A stretch of 64,000 bases of DNA from Pseudonocardia hierapolitana. Lineage in GTDB: Bacteria > Actinomycetota > Actinomycetes > Mycobacteriales > Pseudonocardiaceae. Positions 60,414-64,000 of this stretch are shown one piece after another. The translations under genes and the position numbers were made by a program. The notes under the pieces were generated by a model. It made no database searches. It saw only the letters and a program-made list of their open reading frames with translations, and was not told the origin of the DNA. Each line of letters begins with the position of its first letter. Within the stretch, counting starts at the first letter, position 1. The stretch covers positions 2,480,001-2,544,000 of the forward strand of contig NZ_VIWU01000001.1 in the NCBI RefSeq assembly GCF_007994075.1, given 5' to 3'.

Positions 60414-61640
60414 GTGCTTCCACTCCGGATCGCGAGCCTGCTCGGCGGCCTCGCCCAGTCACTCGGCGGCGCGGCCGCCGCCCTTCTCGCCCGCGACCTC
60501 GGCGGCTCGGACGCGGTGGCCGGGCTGCCGCAGGCCGTGCTCGTGGTCGGGTCGGCGGTGGCGGCCCTGGGGATGTCGGCGCTCAGCAGGCGGTACGGGC
60601 GGCCGCGGGCGCTCGCCGCCGGGCTGGCGGTGGCGACGGGCGGGAGCGTCGTCGTCGTGTTCGCAGGCGATCTGCTCGGGCTGCTCGCCGGCACCCTGCT
60701 GCTGGGTGCGGGAACGGCCGCCGTGATGCTCGGCCGGTACGCGGCGGCCGACAGCGCGCCGGAGGGAGCGCGGGCCAGGGCGATGGCCACGGTGCTCGTG
60801 GCCACCACCGTCGGCGCGGTGGCCGGGCCGAACCTGCTGGTGCCGGCGGACGCCCTCGGCCGTGCACTCGGGTTGCCCGGGCTGGGCGGCGCGTACGTCG
60901 TGGCCGCGCTGTGCTTCGCGATCGCCGCGGGCCTGCTCCTGCGGCTGCCGGCGCGTCCACCCGCGGTCGAGCCGGATCCGCGCGGCGCGGTGCCGGGCGG
61001 CACGGCGGTGCGTGGGCTGGCCGTACTGGCGCTCGCCAACCTGGTGATGGTCGGTGTGATGACCATGGCGCCGGTGCACCTGCACCACCTCGGCGCAGGG
61101 CTGGGAGCGATCGGCCTCGTGGTGAGCCTGCACGTCGCCGGGATGTTCGCCCCCGCACCGCTGTCGGGGCGCCTGACGGACCGCTGGGGCGCGGTACCGA
61201 CGACGGCGCTCGCCGGGGCCATGCTCGTGGTGTCGGCCCTGCTCGCCGCGGTGGGCGCGGGCGCACCGCTCGTGCTCGGCGTGGCACTCGTGCTGCTCGG
61301 CGTCGGGTGGAACCTCGGGCTCGTGGCCGGCAGCACCCTGCTCACGGCGGGCGTGCCGGCGGCCGAGCGGCCGCGCCGCGAGGGCTGGGGCGAGGTCGCG
61401 ATGGGGGTGGCCGCCGGTGGCGGCGGCGCGGCGTCCGGCGCGGTGATGAGCGGCGGTGGTTACGGACTGCTCGCCTCCGCGGGCGCGGCGGTGGCCGCGC
61501 TCGTCGTGGCGGCCGCGTGGCAGGCCCGCGTCAGCGGGTGCCGTAACGCAGCGCGGCCCGCTCCCGCGCCTTCGCCGCCTCGACCTCGCGGTCCTTCGGC
61601 GGCGCCGTGGTCACCAGCTCGTCGAGGAGCTGGCGGGTGA
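60414..61640 (+). CDS. MFS transporter
   Basis: A 408-residue major facilitator protein with about eleven to twelve helices (LGGAAAALLARDLGGSDAVA, LLAGTLLLGAGTAAVMLGRY, LSGRLTDRWGAVPTTALAG). The cytoplasmic loop-2 motif is seen only in part (LSRRYGRPRALAAG). The last 40 residues are Pro/Arg-rich and overlap 110 bases antisense with DUF2277, so the true end may have been lost by mutation. Lrp-type regulator divergent upstream. Substrate unknown. Confidence 0.85.
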   Translation: MLPLRIASLLGGLAQSLGGAAAALLARDLGGSDAVAGLPQAVLVVGSAVAALGMSALSRRYGRPRALAAGLAVATGGSVVVVFAGDLLGLLAGTLLLGAGTAAVMLGRYAAADSAPEGARARAMATVLVATTVGAVAGPNLLVPADALGRALGLPGLGGAYVVAALCFAIAAGLLLRLPARPPAVEPDPRGAVPGGTAVRGLAVLALANLVMVGVMTMAPVHLHHLGAGLGAIGLVVSLHVAGMFAPAPLSGRLTDRWGAVPTTALAGAMLVVSALLAAVGAGAPLVLGVALVLLGVGWNLGLVAGSTLLTAGVPAAERPRREGWGEVAMGVAAGGGGAASGAVMSGGGYGLLASAGAAVAALVVAAAWQARVSGCRNAARPAPAPSPPRPRGPSAAPWSPARRGAGG

Positions 61641-61803
61641 CCTCGGTGACGGCGTCGACGGCCCGCGCGAAGGCGGCTTCGTTGGCCTGCGACGGCTTGG
61701 CCGTCCCACTGACCTTGCGCACGTACTGCAGGGCAGCCGCGCGCACCTCGTCGGTGGTGGCCGGAGGCTCGAAATTGTGCAGGGTCCGGATGTTGCGGCA
61801 CAC
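61531..61803 (-). CDS. DUF2277 family protein
   Basis: A 90-residue DUF2277 protein, highly conserved in actinobacteria: CRNIRTLHNFEPPATTDEVR, KVSGTAKPSQANEAAFARAV, TTAPPKDREVEAAKARERAA. GTG 61803 gives the family start, CRNIR at residue 2, with GAGGGGG upstream. No activity known; the Cys and conserved Asn/His near the N-terminus may be functional. The last 110 bases lie antisense to the 3' end of the MFS gene. Confidence 0.9.
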   Translation of the reverse strand: MCRNIRTLHNFEPPATTDEVRAAALQYVRKVSGTAKPSQANEAAFARAVDAVTEVTRQLLDELVTTAPPKDREVEAAKARERAALRYGTR

Positions 61804-61988
61804 GGGAGTGGCCCCCTCATTGACGAACGGCACTCGCATCAGAACCTACTGGAGGAACGTGCCGCACGTCCGGGGCCGCACGGCCACCGAGTGGCCGACC
61901 GGACCATTCGCACTTCGAGGCCATTCGGACGGCGTGGTCTGCATCACCCAGCGAGTAGCGTCCCCCGCCCCTGGGAGAGGGGATCGCC

Positions 61989-62408
61989 ATGAGCAACATC
62001 GACAGCCACCGCCGGTCGGCCGACATGTTCAACAGCCGCGACTGGGACGGCTTCGCCGCCGACCTCGCTGAGAACTGCGAGCTCGTCGACCAGGCCCGCG
62101 ACGTCACGGTCAAGGGGCGCCAGCAGTACCTCGAGTTCGAGAAGGGCTGGGTGGCCGCCTTCTCCGACGGCCGGATCACCAGTCCCCGGTTCTTCGATGC
62201 CGGCTCGGCCACGGTGATGCTGTTCACCGGCGCGGGCCGCAACGACGGGCCGTTCGGCCCGTTCCCCGCGACCGGGCGCGACGCGTCGTCGCCGTTCTGC
62301 GAGGTCCGGGAGTACGACGCGGACGGCAAGGTCGTCCGGACCGAGCTGTACTACGACCAGCTGAGCTTGCTCGTCCAGCTCGGCCACGTGCAGCCACCTG
62401 CTGGATGA
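61989..62408 (+). CDS. SnoaL-like/nuclear transport factor 2-fold protein
   Basis: A 139-residue protein of the SnoaL-like polyketide cyclase/NTF2 fold: MFNSRDWDGFAADLAENCEL, RQQYLEFEKGWVAAFSDGRI, VREYDADGKVVRTELYYDQL. Family members include cyclases, isomerases and hydrolases; a specific reaction is not predicted. GAGGGG precedes ATG 61989 by 6 bases. Followed by a strong hairpin terminator. Confidence 0.85.
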   Translation: MSNIDSHRRSADMFNSRDWDGFAADLAENCELVDQARDVTVKGRQQYLEFEKGWVAAFSDGRITSPRFFDAGSATVMLFTGAGRNDGPFGPFPATGRDASSPFCEVREYDADGKVVRTELYYDQLSLLVQLGHVQPPAG

Positions 62409-62416
62409 CGGACGTA

Positions 62417-62454
62417 GGAACGGCACTCCCGTCCGAGGGCGGGAGTGCCGTTCC
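62417..62454. terminator. Bidirectional terminator hairpin
   Basis: GGAACGGCACTCCCG (62417-62431) pairs perfectly with CGGGAGTGCCGTTCC (62440-62454), loop of 8. It separates the convergent SnoaL-like and epimerase genes. Confidence 0.88.
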
Positions 62455-62471
62455 GGTCGGTGTCGACGGTG

Positions 62472-63497
62472 TCAGGAGACGACGCGCATGCCCTCGTCCA
62501 GCTCGCCCTTCTGCTGGCGGGCGGCCAGAACGGCGAGGCGGGTGAACTTCTTGTCGAACGCCTCCTGGGTGAGGGCGCGCTCGCGGTACTCCTTCGCCAG
62601 CTGGACGGCGCCGTCCGGGATGGACCACTGCGCCTCGAACCCGAGCTCCTTGCGGGCGCGGGCGAAGTCCACGCGGTAGGAGCGCGGGTCGTTGCCCGCC
62701 TCGCCGGTGATCAGGAGCTCCGAGCCGGGGACGGCGTCCACCACGGCCTGGGCGATCTCGGCGACCGTGCGGTTGTTCTTCTCGGTGCCGACGTTGTAGG
62801 CGCGGGCGCGCACGACGTCGGCAGGCGCGGCGAGCGCCGCCACGACGGCACCGGCGATGTCCTCTGCGTGGGCGAGCGGACGCCACGGGGTGCCGTCGGA
62901 GAGCACCTTGACCACGCCCGTCAGGATCGCGTGCCCCACCAGGTTGTTCAGCACGATGTCGGCGCGCAGCCGCGGTGAGAAGCCGAAGGCGGTGGCGTTG
63001 CGCATCGAGACCGGCACGAAGTCGCTGTCGGCCAGCTCGGCGAGGTCGTCCTCGACGCGGACCTTGGAGATCGCGTACGGGGTGACCGGCTTGAGCGGGG
63101 CGTCCTCGTCCACGAGCTCGTCGCCGGACTGCGCGCCGTACACCGAGCAGGTGGAGGCGTAGACGAAGCGCGTGACGCCCGCCTCCTTCGAGAGCCGGGC
63201 GAGCCGGGTGGAGGCGTGGTGGTTGATGTCGTAGGTGATCTCCGGGGCGAGCGAGCCCAGCGGGTCGTTGGACAGCGCCGCCATGTGCACGACGGCGTCG
63301 AAGCCCTGCAGCTGCTCGACGGTGACGTCACGCACGTCGGTGGACAGGCCCTCGACGTCCGGGACGTCGAGGGAGCCGAGCACGCAGTCGGCGAACAGGC
63401 CGCTGTCCAGGCCCGTCACCTCGTGCCCTGCCGCGGTGAGGATCGGGGCCATCACGGTGCCCAGGTAGCCCTGGTGGCCGGTCAGCAGGATGCGCAC
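62472..63497 (-). CDS. NAD-dependent sugar-nucleotide epimerase/dehydratase
   Basis: A 341-residue extended SDR. Nucleotide motif [20 protein letters not shown] at residues 4-23, then [29 protein letters not shown] (catalytic Ser/Thr region) and [15 protein letters not shown] (YxxxK). Probably modifies a nucleotide sugar for cell-surface glycans or a secondary metabolite. GTG 63497 has GAAGGGAA upstream. The next gene on the same strand, a PIG-L deacetylase, supports a glycan pathway. Confidence 0.9.
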   Translation of the reverse strand: MRILLTGHQGYLGTVMAPILTAAGHEVTGLDSGLFADCVLGSLDVPDVEGLSTDVRDVTVEQLQGFDAVVHMAALSNDPLGSLAPEITYDINHHASTRLARLSKEAGVTRFVYASTCSVYGAQSGDELVDEDAPLKPVTPYAISKVRVEDDLAELADSDFVPVSMRNATAFGFSPRLRADIVLNNLVGHAILTGVVKVLSDGTPWRPLAHAEDIAGAVVAALAAPADVVRARAYNVGTEKNNRTVAEIAQAVVDAVPGSELLITGEAGNDPRSYRVDFARARKELGFEAQWSIPDGAVQLAKEYRERALTQEAFDKKFTRLAVLAARQQKGELDEGMRVVS

Positions 63498-63557
63498 AGG
63501 TGCAATTTCCCTTCGATCGTCGTCGTCATGTTCTCGTCGAGCCGGTTCCGCGGCCCG

Positions 63558-64000
63558 TTACCGGATCCCGTCCATGGGCTCGCCGCTCGGGAGCGGCGCC
63601 ACACCGAGCACCAGCTTCGCGACGTGGAACGCCTCGGCGTACCGCGCGTGGCACTGCACGCCCCGGATGCGGGCGAGCCCGCCGAAGGCCTCCGCGTCGA
63701 ACCAGACCCGGTCGCGCTGGGACCCGTAGTGCTCGTGCAACTTGGCGATCTTCTCGCGCAGCACCGGCTCGGCCAGCGGGAGGTACGCGGTGGGCTGGGC
63801 GAGGTCGCCGTCCCACTTGAGGATCTCGTAGCCGAGCGTGAGGTGGTCGCGGAACACGGTGGGCACGAGCTCGGCGAGGGTGCGGTGGTCCTGGTGGGCG
63901 TCGTGCGCCGACGGGGCGAGCACGAGGTCCGGCTCGCCGTGGGTGCGCAGCTCCTCGAGCGCGAGCTTGGCGCGCTCCCACCGGGTGGGCACGCGCCCGT
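63558..64000 (-). CDS. PIG-L family deacetylase, N-terminus outside the window
   Basis: The last 147 residues or so of a PIG-L/LmbE deacetylase. LVLAPSAHDAHQDHRTLAEL contains the HxxxH metal-site signature HDAHQDH; then PLAEPVLREKIAKLHEHYGS and AFGGLARIRGVQCHARYAEA. These zinc enzymes deacetylate N-acetylglucosamine derivatives (as in mycothiol or glycan synthesis). The frame is open to position 64000, so the AHPDD-type N-terminal motif is not seen. Same strand as and upstream of the epimerase. Confidence 0.88.
   Translation of the reverse strand, partial: GRVPTRWERAKLALEELRTHGEPDLVLAPSAHDAHQDHRTLAELVPTVFRDHLTLGYEILKWDGDLAQPTAYLPLAEPVLREKIAKLHEHYGSQRDRVWFDAEAFGGLARIRGVQCHARYAEAFHVAKLVLGVAPLPSGEPMDGIR

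Overview
The window is very GC-rich DNA packed with genes that often overlap by 1-4 bases. Many starts are GTG, and several have a TAnnnT -10 box 6-7 bases before the start codon (leaderless mRNA). Together with XRE-DUF5753/DUF397/DUF574 proteins, a BldC-like HTH pair, ECF41 sigma, F420-type LLM oxidoreductase and the eno-ftsB-DUF501 and mfd-mazG neighbourhoods, this points to an actinomycete. Pseudonocardia or a close relative is my best guess (inference, no database search).

Layout. 0-13 kb: metabolic and stress genes (thiolase, Bax-inhibitor-like protein, OsmC, hydrolases), a DUF574 methyltransferase/XRE/DUF397 regulatory set with a cluster of TGCACGTGCA palindromes, a polytopic membrane protein, an SDR/HxlR divergent pair, and a 161-bp foldback element that supplies the stop codons of two convergent genes. 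13.3-24.6 kb: an accessory stretch bounded by an 18-bp direct repeat of a tRNA T-arm. It holds a lipid kinase, an AraC regulator facing tandem NmrA-like reductases, SDR, GNAT, methyltransferase, DHFR-family and second AraC genes, then a zone of decay (Tn3 transposase piece, UvrA-like fragment, tyrosine-recombinase remnants) ending at a tRNA gene. It reads as a decayed integrated island. 24.6-37 kb: monooxygenase/TetR operon with a clear operator, ABM/CGNR pair, NDH-2, uracil-DNA glycosylase, Ppx/GppA, AidB-like acyl-CoA dehydrogenase, ECF41 sigma factor, SDR, and eno-ftsB-DUF501. 37-48 kb: TPR protein, an efeUOB iron-uptake operon with a possible iron box, then lytic transglycosylase-mazG-SurA-like-RDD-mfd. 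48-55 kb: tandem DUF574 methyltransferases, tiny coupled ORFs, two BldC-like HTH genes, and a guanidine-I (ykkC) riboswitch driving a ureohydrolase and a sodium:solute symporter. 55-64 kb: a tricorn-type protease, sorbosone-dehydrogenase-like lipoprotein, Lrp regulator facing an MFS exporter, DUF2277, SnoaL-like protein, sugar-nucleotide epimerase and a PIG-L deacetylase cut by the window edge.

The clearest functional story is 51.0-53.9 kb: free guanidine would be sensed by the riboswitch, possibly imported by the symporter, and hydrolysed by the ureohydrolase. The most unusual structures are two clusters of 22-bp GGCGAGTC-core units arranged as forward and reverse arrays, the 12.2-kb palindromic element, and a class I-shaped tRNA with a UAA anticodon.
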